Shown: positions 9,457-19,254 of the stretch, piece by piece
Layout of the letters: each line of letters starts with the position of its first letter
Numbering within the stretch: the first letter of the stretch is position 1
Origin: Sulfurovum sp.
GTDB taxonomy: Bacteria > Campylobacterota > Campylobacteria > Campylobacterales > Sulfurovaceae
Direction: 5' to 3'
NCBI GenBank assembly: GCA_020525365.1
Contig: JAIZOF010000001.1
Span: 682,502 to 746,501, forward strand
DNA length: 64,000 bases
Made by a program: the position numbers and the translations under genes
The notes under the pieces: model-generated
The model's input: the letters and a program-made list of their open reading frames with translations, nothing else
Databases searched by the model: none
Told to the model about the DNA's origin: nothing

Positions 9457-9533
<77 letters not shown>

Positions 9534-9589
9534 TCAAATGAAGTATGTGATTTTATAGCCTGAAATAGCATTCAAGCCAAAATCTATTA

Positions 9590-9664
9590 TGGATGGGGTA
9601 GAGGGATTCGAACCCCCGAATGACTGGACCAAAACCAGTTGCCTTACCGCTTGGCTATACCCCA
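9590..9664 (-). tRNA. tRNA-Gln (TTG)
   Basis: A 75-base cloverleaf with acceptor TGGGGTA/TACCCCA, anticodon loop TTTTGGT (anticodon TTG) and encoded CCA. The U1-A72 pair is the element GatCAB uses to recognise tRNA-Gln in bacteria that make Gln-tRNA by transamidation; gatA is present at 56021. The discriminator base is T, where G is usual. Confidence 0.95.
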
Positions 9665-9678
9665 ATTATGTAGGCGAA

Positions 9679-9707
9679 ATTATAGCACCAAATGTTTTGC
9701 TTGTCAA
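9679..9707 (-). promoter_or_regulatory. Promoter of tRNA-Gln/tRNA-fMet
   Basis: On the minus strand TTGACA (9702-9707) and TATAAT (9679-9684) are separated by 17 bases and lie 14 bases upstream of tRNA-Gln. Both boxes are consensus. Confidence 0.85.
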
Positions 9708-9799
9708 GACTTTATTTCTATGGATTGGATACGCATATGGACATATTTATAGATACTTCATCACATGCATTATCAATGAAAAGGAGGGCTAAGAGATTT

Positions 9800-9867
9800 A
9801 AAAAAAGTGAAGTTTTGAAAGGATGACAACCCAATGTCAGTTCAACCTTACTCGGAACTTCAAAACC
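9800..9867 (-). ncRNA. Structured three-way-junction small RNA
   Basis: The minus strand has a TATAAT box ending at 9872 and seven T at 9806-9800, which would give an RNA of about 68 bases. Within it GTTTTGAA (9866-9859) pairs with TTCAAAAC (9819-9812), closing GTTC/GAAC (9858-9855 with 9843-9840) and TGACA/TGTCA (9839-9835 with 9828-9824). Only four bases of the junction are unpaired. An alternative pairing GAAGTT/AACTTC would bring a stem next to the U-tract. No known RNA family was recognised. Its position upstream of the Cas9-like gene suggests a guide, tracr-like or leader role, which is inference. Confidence 0.5.
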
Positions 9868-9871
9868 GATT

Positions 9872-9900
9872 ATTATAGCACCTTTTGTGTCCCCACACAA
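9872..9900 (-). promoter_or_regulatory. Promoter of the small RNA
   Basis: Minus-strand TATAAT (9872-9877) with TTGTGT (9895-9900) 17 bases upstream. The -10 region shares 11 bases, GGTGCTATAAT, with the tRNA-Gln promoter. A perfect 6-bp hairpin TTGTGT-CCCC-ACACAA (plus strand) overlaps the -35 region. Confidence 0.55.
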
Positions 9901-9948
9901 GCAGGCTACGACTCCATTGTAAATCAAAAAACCTTAAAAGGATATAAA

Positions 9949-12900
9949 ATGGTAAAAATATGTCAAAATATTTTAGGATTAGAGATAGGAATATCCTCTA
10001 TAAGCTGGGCAGTGATTAACTACTGTAATCAAAATACGGATCACAATAAAATTATAAAAAGTGGTGTACGCATTTTTACTCAGGCAGAACATCCCAAGGA
10101 TGGCAGTTCATTGGCACTACCTAGACGTTTAGCAAGAGGAACAAGGCGTACACTAAAACGAAAACGTCAGCGAATGAAGCAGATCAAAAATCTTTTGGTA
10201 GACACTTTGGGTTTAACCAAGAAAGATTTATTTGTAGATACGACAGATGAGACAATTTATAGCAAAAAAGGGAATATTGATATTTGGCAACTTAGGAAAG
10301 ATGCTGTTAAATGTAAATTATCCAATACAGAGTTTGCAAGAGTACTCACACACATAGCAAAGCATAGGGGATATAAATCTAATAGAAAAGTAGATGAACA
10401 AGGCGACAGTGAAGGCAAAAAAGTACTCAGTGCCATAGAATACAATAAGACACTTTTAACAAAATATGAAACCATAGGTCAAGCTATTTATGAAACACAT
10501 AAAGACAGAAACATATTTAGAAACAAAAAGGAAGATTATTCACATAGTGTCTCAAGAGAGATGCTTTTGGATGAGATAACAACAATATTCAAAAAACAGC
10601 AACACTTTAACAATCATTTGGCTACAGATGAACTAAAAGACAAATATATAGAGATAGCATTTTTTCAACGTGATTTTGCATCTGTTGATGGCATGGTAGG
10701 CAAATGTACACTCGAACAAGATAAATTAAGGGCTGCTAGAAGAACCTATAGTGCAGAAGAGTTTATGACACTTACAAAACTCATTAATACCAAAATTGTC
10801 ATGGAAGATGGTAAAGAGAGGGGGTTAACACAAGAAGAGCTAGAAAAACTTATATCACTTTGCAAGCAGAGTGAAAATCCTACCTATATTAAAATGAAAA
10901 AGGCTATCAAGATAGAACCTACTTCCCAATTTAAAAATGTAGAAGATTACGAGACAGATAAAGAGTACAAGAAAAGTCTTACAAAAATCACAACATTTAA
11001 GAGTAGCTTTCAAGGGTACCATAGCTTAAGGCATGTTATCACAAAAGCACTTTCCAAAACACATTGGCATAATATATCACAAGATACTAGATTACTTGAT
11101 GATATAGGTACAATTTTTTCTATCCACAAGAGTGATGAAAAAATTAAAAATGCTTTAAATGGGCTAGCATTTACGATGCTCAATGAAGATGAGACACAGA
11201 CTGTTAAAGAGGCACTTATTTCATCCATCAGTTTTAGAGGATTTATTCATTTAAGTCTAGAGGCTTTAGAGAAACTTCTTCCTTACCTAAGGGAAGGTAA
11301 ATGTTATGATGAAGCTATGGATTTAGCAGGGTACAAAAAAAAGTCTGGTACGCAACAGAAATTCTTACGAGCACTAACCAAAGAAGAACAAAGCGAACTT
11401 ACCAGTCCCATAGTCAGACGTGCCATCACTCAAACACGAAAAGTGGTTAATGCACTCATCCGAGAGTATGGACAGTTTGATGCTATACATATAGCACTTA
11501 CAAGTGAAATCAAAAAAAGTTACAAAAACAGAAAAAGGCTAGAAGATTCTCAGAGAAAAAAGCAAGCACTTGAAAAAAAAGCAATAAAAAGTTTTATGGG
11601 ATATGTTGGAAGAGAGCCAAAAGAGAATGAACTGCTCAAATTTATGCTTTGGGAAGAGCAAGATGGTTACTGTGCCTACAGTGGTTTTATGGGGGAAAAA
11701 GCTTATATACAACCTAAAAAACTCATAACAGATGCCAAATATACTAAAATAAGCCATATACTTCCCTATAGTAGAAGTTTTGATGATAGCCCAAACAATA
11801 AAGTACTCTGTCTTGCCAAAGAGAGCCAAGAGAAGAAAAATATGACCCCTTTTGAATATTTTAATACTATAGACAGAGACTGGAGTAGCTATGAAACATA
11901 CATAAAAGCAATGAAAGGTATACATAGGGTCAAAAAAAGTAAGTTACTTAAAAAGAATTTTAATCAAAACGTAGAAGAAGAGTTTCAAAAACAAAATGTA
12001 TATGATACAACATTTACAGCACACTATATTAAAAACTTTATAGAAGAAAACCTTGAACTTACAGGTAATACAAAAGAAAAGGTTAGTGCAATCAACAATA
12101 CATTAATTAAGACGCTCAGATATGGATGGGGAGTGGATGCCAGGGGAGAAGATACATATTTGCATTATGCAATTAATGCTATCATCGCTGCTTTTGCTAC
12201 ACAAAATGAAGTACAAAAACTCTCTATACAATCAGCCAAAATAGAGGAATTTGGGCAAAATAAAGAAAAATCACAATATTTTAAGTTTACACCTCCTGTA
12301 GAGAACTTTGAAAAAAAAGTACAAAAGTGTATAGATGAGATATTTGTCTCTCATATGCCTAGACGAAAAGTAACAGGTGCAGCACACGAGGAGACAATCT
12401 ATAGCCCTATTACCTTTGTAGCCAATCGAAAAAAAGAGAACCCATCTATCTTGCCACACAGTACAAGAAAAAGGGCTGTAGTGCTAAATATGGGTAAAAA
12501 GTTAGCCAAGCATAGCTCTATGCCTAGGATAGATATATTTCAACATAAAGATAGTAAAAAATACTATGTTGTGCCCCTGTATGTCTCTGATTTTGTAAAG
12601 AAAGCATTGCCAAATAAAGCCATCGTGCAAGGTAAAAACAAAAATGGTTCTCCCAAAGAGTGGTTGGAGATGGATGAAAATTATGAATTTAAATTTTCAC
12701 TCTTTAAGGGTGAACTAGTAGAGGTTCAGACCAAAAAAACCAAAACAAAAAAAGCTAAAAATATTGTAGGATATTTTGTTTTTGCACATAGTGCAACAGG
12801 TGCAATCATTCTTAGAAGTCATGACAATTCTGAAAAAGACGGCTTCAAGAGAAGTGCTTCAGGTAGTTGCGAAATGAGTTTGGGTATTCAAAATGTTGAG

Positions 12901-13032
12901 TATGTAAAAAAATATCAAGTTGATGCCTTAGGCAACAGACATGAAGTCAAACAAGAGCCAAGAATGGCAATGGTAACAGCAAAAAGAAAAGAACACATTA
13001 AAGCAAAAGCCAATGTTGCTATTGGGTTTTAA
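9949..13032 (+). CDS. Cas9 homologue, C. jejuni type, catalytic sites lost
   Basis: A 1,027-residue protein colinear with C. jejuni Cas9 (984 aa). Order: RuvC-I (1-45), Arg-rich bridge helix (58-82), REC lobe (83-485), RuvC-II (486-540), HNH (560-640), RuvC-III (690-760), WED/PI domain (790-1027), with the C. jejuni-like stretches SGVRIFT, SLALPRRLAR and PYSRSFDD. Catalytic positions have changed: RuvC D to E12, E to A516, H to Y740, D to N743; HNH D to S602 and N to S626, while H603 remains. RNA- and DNA-binding parts look intact, so a binding-only, nuclease-dead protein is inferred. Start: ATG 9949 with aaaagga; the frame is open 42 codons further, but C. jejuni Cas9 starts here. No cas1, cas2 or array is near. 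Confidence 0.9.
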   Translation: MVKICQNILGLEIGISSISWAVINYCNQNTDHNKIIKSGVRIFTQAEHPKDGSSLALPRRLARGTRRTLKRKRQRMKQIKNLLVDTLGLTKKDLFVDTTDETIYSKKGNIDIWQLRKDAVKCKLSNTEFARVLTHIAKHRGYKSNRKVDEQGDSEGKKVLSAIEYNKTLLTKYETIGQAIYETHKDRNIFRNKKEDYSHSVSREMLLDEITTIFKKQQHFNNHLATDELKDKYIEIAFFQRDFASVDGMVGKCTLEQDKLRAARRTYSAEEFMTLTKLINTKIVMEDGKERGLTQEELEKLISLCKQSENPTYIKMKKAIKIEPTSQFKNVEDYETDKEYKKSLTKITTFKSSFQGYHSLRHVITKALSKTHWHNISQDTRLLDDIGTIFSIHKSDEKIKNALNGLAFTMLNEDETQTVKEALISSISFRGFIHLSLEALEKLLPYLREGKCYDEAMDLAGYKKKSGTQQKFLRALTKEEQSELTSPIVRRAITQTRKVVNALIREYGQFDAIHIALTSEIKKSYKNRKRLEDSQRKKQALEKKAIKSFMGYVGREPKENELLKFMLWEEQDGYCAYSGFMGEKAYIQPKKLITDAKYTKISHILPYSRSFDDSPNNKVLCLAKESQEKKNMTPFEYFNTIDRDWSSYETYIKAMKGIHRVKKSKLLKKNFNQNVEEEFQKQNVYDTTFTAHYIKNFIEENLELTGNTKEKVSAINNTLIKTLRYGWGVDARGEDTYLHYAINAIIAAFATQNEVQKLSIQSAKIEEFGQNKEKSQYFKFTPPVENFEKKVQKCIDEIFVSHMPRRKVTGAAHEETIYSPITFVANRKKENPSILPHSTRKRAVVLNMGKKLAKHSSMPRIDIFQHKDSKKYYVVPLYVSDFVKKALPNKAIVQGKNKNGSPKEWLEMDENYEFKFSLFKGELVEVQTKKTKTKKAKNIVGYFVFAHSATGAIILRSHDNSEKDGFKRSASGSCEMSLGIQNVEYVKKYQVDALGNRHEVKQEPRMAMVTAKRKEHIKAKANVAIGF

Positions 13033-13033
13033 G

Positions 13034-13054
13034 TTAAAGGGTTTAACCCCTTAA
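13034..13054. terminator. Hairpin just after the Cas9-like gene
   Basis: TTAAAGGG and CCCCTTAA pair with one A-C mismatch around a 5-base loop, 2 bases after the stop codon. There is no U-tract downstream on the plus strand, so it is a weak terminator or part of an RNA structure on the minus strand. Confidence 0.4.
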
Positions 13055-13064
13055 TAATAGCAAT

Positions 13065-13113
13065 TTGTGTGGGGAAGGTACTATAGCTTTATCATAACAG
13101 AAGCACTATTGTA
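13065..13113 (-). other. Possible antisense RNA start and flank motif
   Basis: TTGTGTGGGGA followed by AGGTACTATA (plus strand, 13065-13085) resembles the inverted motif upstream of the gene. A bulged hairpin, ATAGCTT with AAGC(AC)TAT, spans 13083-13109, and TACAAT lies on the minus strand at 13108-13113. A tracr-like RNA transcribed toward the Cas9 3' end is possible, but the -35 box is poor and no anti-repeat can be proved without an array. Confidence 0.25.
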
Positions 13114-13185
13114 GCATATTTGTATGAAAAAAAGATATTATTCCCCATATTGGTTCGCAATATTAGAAATTTTAATGTCAAATAA

Positions 13186-13198
13186 ATGACTCAGTCAT
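13186..13198. repeat. 13-bp palindrome at inner repeat edge
   Basis: ATGACT-C-AGTCAT is a perfect dyad. The identity between the two outer arms ends inside it, at 13193. Because the dyad continues unbroken on the left side, the left junction is probably the native continuation of the chromosome. Confidence 0.6.
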
Positions 13199-13300
13199 AT
13201 TTTAGACCCCTCAAACATACCTGCTATAATTATTTATATGAAATATAAAAAAATAAATAGAACTCATTAGTTATTACAAAAGAAGACTGAAGGAAGTGTA

Positions 13301-14108
13301 ATGTTTAAAGATGATAAATATTTATATCTTTGGTTATAAATATTATTACATTATCTTTTTGTGGGACTACCTAAGCAAATAAGATACTACCGAAAGAGAT
13401 GGGTGGAAAATGCTATCATACAATATCCTAAATGATAAATCTTATAGAGAATACTTTGTATTAAAGGTAAAAATAGAAACCCTATTGATATATTGTTGAT
13501 CTTCAATGGATTGATAATAACAAACTGTTTGCAAAACAACAACATTACTCTGCTAATGTGGTGCAAAAATATGGTGTCAAGAGAAGAAAAAACGATTTTA
13601 CTCTTTTGGTTCCACCCATTGAATCATCCATAAGTACTACAAACAGTACCTTAAAGTAAAAGATTTGCAAAACCATACACAAATCAAAAAAATTATAGCC
13701 TAAAAATATGGAGTCAAAACGAATGAGAACTTCTTGTTTTGCTTTATCAGAGCCACATCCTATGAGCATAGCTAACAAGCTGCCATAGAGAGTGCATGGG
13801 GCTATCTCGATTTTTGTAAACTAATATCTTTGGCGTCTGGGTAGGATTCGAAAAAAGAAGGAATTGCAGCATTACAGCAGTGAAAAAATAATTTGGGTAA
13901 GAAAGTTTGATAACCTCCAAGTGAAGCAATCAGACAGTATTACTTTATGCTCTCATCTTCATCGCTATAAAATATTTAAAAAATGAACTACGAATAAGCC
14001 TGCTACCGAAATCATAAAAGGTTTAAAATACTATTCTGAAAGAGGGTAATGCTTATATAAAAGAGATTCGTAGTGTGATTCGTCACAATAGCTTACAGGC
14101 ATAAATAA
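13301..14108 (+). pseudogene. Degenerate glucosaminidase copy with 5' end
   Basis: A noisy copy of the gene at 32510-33112. It is the only place where the native 5' end survives: aaggaag (13290-13296) precedes an ATG at 13301, and, read across several frameshifts, a hydrophobic segment and about 90 residues lead into the NVVPKN that begins the clean copy. The clean gene is therefore probably truncated at its start. Frameshifts prevent translation as written. Confidence 0.6.
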
Positions 14109-14126
14109 GCACTACCTGTAAATACT

Positions 14127-15211
14127 ATTTTCGCTGAAGAAATACACCACTTTCTACATGCTCTGTGTAGGAGCTGGTGTTTATTAACATCCAATAACTG
14201 GCAGTGAGTCTGCAATGTCTCCTAAATCACGTACTAGTGTTTAAAGTTTACAAAATTATAGATAATATACTCTAAACCAGAAAATCGGTCTCATGGTACC
14301 TTCATCTAGCCCTGCGGTGGCGGGATAACCAATACGGTCGAAAAGTTGTATGTTGGAAGATCAACTTCTTGAGCCTAAAAAAACTCTCGTATACTTAAAT
14401 TGCTTCTGTCATCTCTTCAGATGCAAGTCTAACAAACGTAATATTATCAATACCATTTGTTTACAGTTCTCCAATGCTGCATAAATGGAACGTTTACTAA
14501 TCTCAGTTGCCAATACTTTGCGAAAATAGCGTGAAAGTGGTAGTGTAAAAGTTCCCTGGCCACAGTGAGCTTCAGAAAATCTCCACCTCTACCTTTATTT
14601 AGCGTGTATTGCCCACTCAGCCATCTTTATATTCACCCAAGTTAGGCTGGGTAAAACCGCCTTCATATTGCACATGAAAACTATAAGTTCTACCAATCTC
14701 TGTTAAACTACTCAGTAACAACTCGGTGAATCACTCTTCTTTTGTTTGACTGCGCCCCATCACTTTAGTAGAGTAGAATCTTCAAGTATTTTCATCACCA
14801 GCGCCACACTTCATCAGGATTTGATGGTAAGCATCATGTCGAACCTCTGTCGTAGTTGCAAGAAACTCCGGCAAAAAGTTTTGTGTTAAGCACCTCTTGT
14901 GAGGCATTAATCTCTTCTGGTAGTCTCCACGCTGAACACTGTGACGATAACATTTTAAACACCTTCAATGCTCACTGCTCCATTACGATTCATAGCACCA
15001 TCGCATAACTACGCGATTTTCTTCATACATAAATACGAAATTCTGCACAGGCGATAGTGAAAGTCTGGTGAATCAAATACTTCAAGCATACCGTTATAAA
15101 ACGGAGAAAGCATTTTTCTACTGTCTCACTGCTCTTTTAGCTGTATTGCATAGTCCAGTGCATACGGACTGCATGAACCACAGTTGCAAAATGTTTACAT
15201 ACCACATTCAA
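14127..15211 (-). pseudogene. Degenerate trmA copy
   Basis: The reverse complement of trmA (31372-32493) with many indels; no reading frame longer than about 60 codons follows the gene. Order and spacing to its neighbours match the clean half. Confidence 0.8.
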
Positions 15212-15382
15212 CCCTTTAAACACTTCCCAAATAATACTTTATATTTTATCTAAAACTTCCATAATTGACCTACAAAACCACTTACCCAAATAATTATATC
15301 TCTCAAGGGCTCTTCTCCTCCACATTAAATACAATTGATATAATCAACAAATCTTTTATTACATCTTTTAAAAGGTAGTCTT

Positions 15383-16633
15383 GTGCCTATCTCTGTTATC
15401 GATTCTTGCTGCTGGTCAAGATACACGCATGAAGTCCCCAAAACCAGAAGTTCTTCATGGAAATCTCTGGTAAGCCAATGCTCATGATCGATACAGCACA
15501 AGAAGATTAGTGATGACATTGTTGTAGTACTCCACCATCAAGCCTTAGACGTATCCAAAACATAGTCGAAGAGCACTATAAGATTATCTGTTTTCATAGA
15601 CAAGATGTACAACAGTTCCACGAGTACTGGTGGGGCAATGAAGGGCATAAGCATCAAGCATAAGCGTGCACTCTTATTCTCAATGGCGATATGCCACTGA
15701 TCACAAGAATAACGAGGCTCACTGTGGAGTGCTGACATCCAATGTCTATCATCAAACGCGAGGACGAACCGAGGATGGAGCGTGTTGTCATCAAGAAGGA
15801 AGTACCAAAGAGATTATTGAACAAAGGTTCTTACACCTGAACAACTGAAAATCAATACAGTGAATGGTGGTATCTATGCCAGTTAATACCATGGTGCTAG
15901 AGCGTTATATTCCTCAACTTGAGCAATCATAACTGCCCAAAAAAGTATCTTACAGATATCATTAAAATGGCAGTTGATGAGGCAAGAGGTTGCACCTGTC
16001 TATATTGAAGGAGCGTATTTAAGGCGTCATTCAGCTCGACCACTTACGTGCTGAAGAGATTATGCAGATCGTATCAAGAAGTTGTCGTGATACAAGGTGT
16101 CACTATGCGTATCTGCTGAAACCATCTACATCGACTGTCGTGCTATATTTGAAGGAGAGTGTATTTTAGAAAATGGTGTAACATCATTGGAGAGAGCAGG
16201 TAATGCTCAATAATCAAAAGCCGCTTTCTGTCCTTAGAGAACTCCATATTGAAGACTCTAGTGTTGGTATATGGGACGCATCTGATTTATTGGCTTTATG
16301 AGCACACATATAGAATTTCGTTGAAGTCTAATCATCCTTACAATACCAAAGCAGGGCACCTTTCCTATATTGGTGATGCAACCATTGGCAGGAACCAATA
16401 TTGGTGCAGAGTTCATTACTTGCAATTATGATGGTAAAAGCATAAAACTATCATTGGTAAAATGTTTTGTTGGCTCAGATACTCAACTTATTGCACGTTA
16501 TATGAAGATAATGTTATGATTGCTGCAGGGTACTGTAAGCAAAAATGTAGAAAAGATTTCGCTATCTCAGACTTATCAAGATTATTAAAAATTTCTTCTA
16601 TACATTTTTTTGGAGCTGACCAGTACCAAATAG
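15383..16633 (+). pseudogene. Degenerate glmU copy
   Basis: A broken copy of glmU (29892-31193). The start reads GTG in place of ATG and the sequence near 15440 still matches the pyrophosphorylase motif with about one change in ten bases. Fragments of the left-handed beta-helix remain near 16360. Several frameshifts. Confidence 0.8.
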
Positions 16634-17872
16634 ATCTACGGGAAAATCAGTACTTCTTGGGGTTACGGAAGCATTTCGGCTTACAAGGCAGTGTGATGTT
16701 GCTAGACACACTGTCAGCAGGTGCTAATATACATGTAGTCATGAGTCCTAGTGCAGAACTTGATTTGTCTCTGCTTTGAGCTTTGAAGCATTGACGCTGC
16801 AACCCCGTACTCACAGCACAAAGTGAAGCTGGATGGTGACCTCAATCATGTGAAATAGGTAAAAAAATGGCAGTGTATTTATTATTGCGCCTGCAACAGC
16901 AAGCTAATCAACAAAGCTCTCCAAAGGGATTGCCGATAATATATTATTACAAACCAGCACTTGCTTTTACTAGATCCATATCATTGCTTCACGCTTAAAT
17001 GTACAGATGCTCTCCAATCACTATGCATTGACCTAAAAAAATGCTCAAAGTGAATGACTATATAATCATTGAAGTACTAAGAGAAACAACTGCCCAATGG
17101 CGACATACATAGCAATAGGGCACTTACCAGATTAAGAGGTATTTTTTGAAACAGCCAAAGCCATGTTCAAAGATGACTTCTGGAGTAATCGTCGTGTGGT
17201 TGTAACGGTGGTGGAACACGTGAGAAAATAGACGAAGGTACGCTATATCTCAAACTACTCACTCTGGAAAAATGGGAAGGCACTTGCGCTTCTGCTCTAT
17301 CTACCACAATTTTGGATGTCTGCTACGTACCACCAAGACAAGAGGACTACCTTCCAATATATATATACCCTCAATGTAGAGAGTGCGAAATTGTGACTAC
17401 ACTGTCATTTCAATACGTGTTTCAAGGTATCATGAGCAAGCAAGCATGAACAGTACCAATCCTCATATGCTCATCAAAACCCTTTCTCTTCATGGCAGCA
17501 GCAGTCTCTGACTATAAACCAACATTTTTCTCAAAATGATAAAATAAAAGAGATGCTGGGAAAAACGCAGCAGCTGCATTGATACAGACACCGATATTCT
17601 CTCCTCGCTCAGCAAAGATGGTATCACAAACTATTTGCCTTCAAGCAGAGATGGATGCACAACATGGATTAAACAATGCTCACACTTTGCTACACATACT
17701 AAAAAGGTTAATGCAGTATGTCTGTGCTATTTGGAATATGGTAAGCTTTGGTACTGAAGAAAATGAAATAACATTTATTATTACCCAAACATACAGTATC
17801 ACTTGGCAAAGAGATAAGCTGACCCTTGCAATAAAAATGCTCAATGAAGCAAAAAAACTTGCAGATTATTAA
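16624..17872 (+). pseudogene. Degenerate coaBC copy
   Basis: A broken copy of coaBC (28633-29901), including recognisable pieces such as the GANIHVVMSPSAE segment near 16720. The overlap with the glmU copy is kept as in the clean half. Confidence 0.8.
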
Positions 17873-18543
17873 AACACCACTCAAACACCTTGCTATCATT
17901 ATGGACGGGAATGGTCGATGGGCACAACAGCGTGGGCTTAACCGTACCAAAGGGCATGAAAAAGGTGCGAAACTATACGCGATGTCACTACTTATTGTGC
18001 CAAACACCCTACGATTGAGAGTGTTACTTTCTATGCTTTTAGTACAGAGAACTGAGCGTCAAAACTTTCCAGTAGACTTTCTTATGCGTCTGCTCGATCG
18101 ATATATTCAGCAGGGTGAAACCTACCTCAACAATAATATATGCTTTATGACCATTGGAAATACCAGTACTTTTTACCAAAACTTCAAAAAAAGAATAGAA
18201 GTGACCACAGAAACGACTAAGCACAATACTAGCCTCATGTTTATATACTTGCCCTCAGCTATGGAGGGTCGTGCAGAATTGTCCATGCAGTCAACAGTTT
18301 TGATTAAAGCAAAAAGAAAGTGGTCAAGGGATATCTCCTCTATGTTACAAACCCATGTATAGTGATATAGATCTATCATCGTGCCAGTGGAGAAGAGCGT
18401 GTTTAACTATTTGCTTTGGCAAATTAGCTATGCTGAGCTCTACTTTACACAAACATTTTGCATTATGACTTTGCCACACAGAACTCGATGAAAGTATTAC
18501 TGATTTTGAAACTTACACGACGCTTTTTGGAGGATTAGCATAA
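17862..18543 (+). pseudogene. Degenerate uppS copy
   Basis: A broken copy of uppS. The longest surviving stretch (about 17890-18360) still encodes [19 protein letters not shown], but a frameshift follows shortly after. The TAATG junction with the next copy is preserved. Confidence 0.85.
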
Positions 18544-19254
18544 TGGAAATGACAATAACATTTTCACCTTTATTTTAGGCACAATGGTTGGCTCATTTCT
18601 TAATGTTGTCATCTACCGTATCCCCAAGGGGAAGTATTGTTTTGCCTGCCTCAAATGCCAAGTTGTCCGACCTCTTAGGTGGTACCACAATATCCCCATT
18701 CTTTCATGGCTCTCTCTTCGTGGAAAATGTGAGAAGCTTTTGTAAAAAAACCCATTTGTAAACAATATCCCATTGTAGAACTAATCACAGGACCTCTTTG
18801 ATCTTATACATGAAACTTGAACTTGTATGGTATCTCCTTTTGTAGTAGCTTCGTTTGCTGCACTCTTTGTGCTTGTCATGATTGACACTAAATATATGGC
18901 AGTTCAGACAGCATTAACTTTACAGCACTCATTGTTGCGCTTATCAGCAAACTTTTTCCTCAAGCAACCATATCTGCAGTATGGCTGCAGGTGGGCTCTA
19001 TATAGTTGGTTTCTTCTTTACTTGCACGAAGGCAGGCAATGAGTGGAGCAGATGTGGTGTTGCTGGAACCATGGGAACACTGTTAGAAGGTTTCCTAACT
19101 TTTGCCCGCCCTTTTTCTCAGCCATTCTTGCCATCATCCTTCACTACTCAATCGTCAAAGTGGTGTACCATTTGTGCCATTTCTTGCCTCACCTTTATTG
19201 TCTATCTTTACGACATGGAGACAACCAATTTTAGGAGATTGATTTGCATGTTAA
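18543..19254 (+). pseudogene. Degenerate prepilin peptidase copy
   Basis: A broken copy of the gene at 27217-27951. Fragments VVASFAALFVLVMID (near 18840) and the zinc-cysteine region can be found in different frames. Confidence 0.8.

Noticed and set aside
9823-9948. 42-codon N-terminal extension of the Cas9-like protein
   Set aside because: The frame is open, but C. jejuni Cas9 begins at the RuvC-I strand, a good ribosome-binding site precedes ATG 9949, and the extension is encoded by the structured RNA region.
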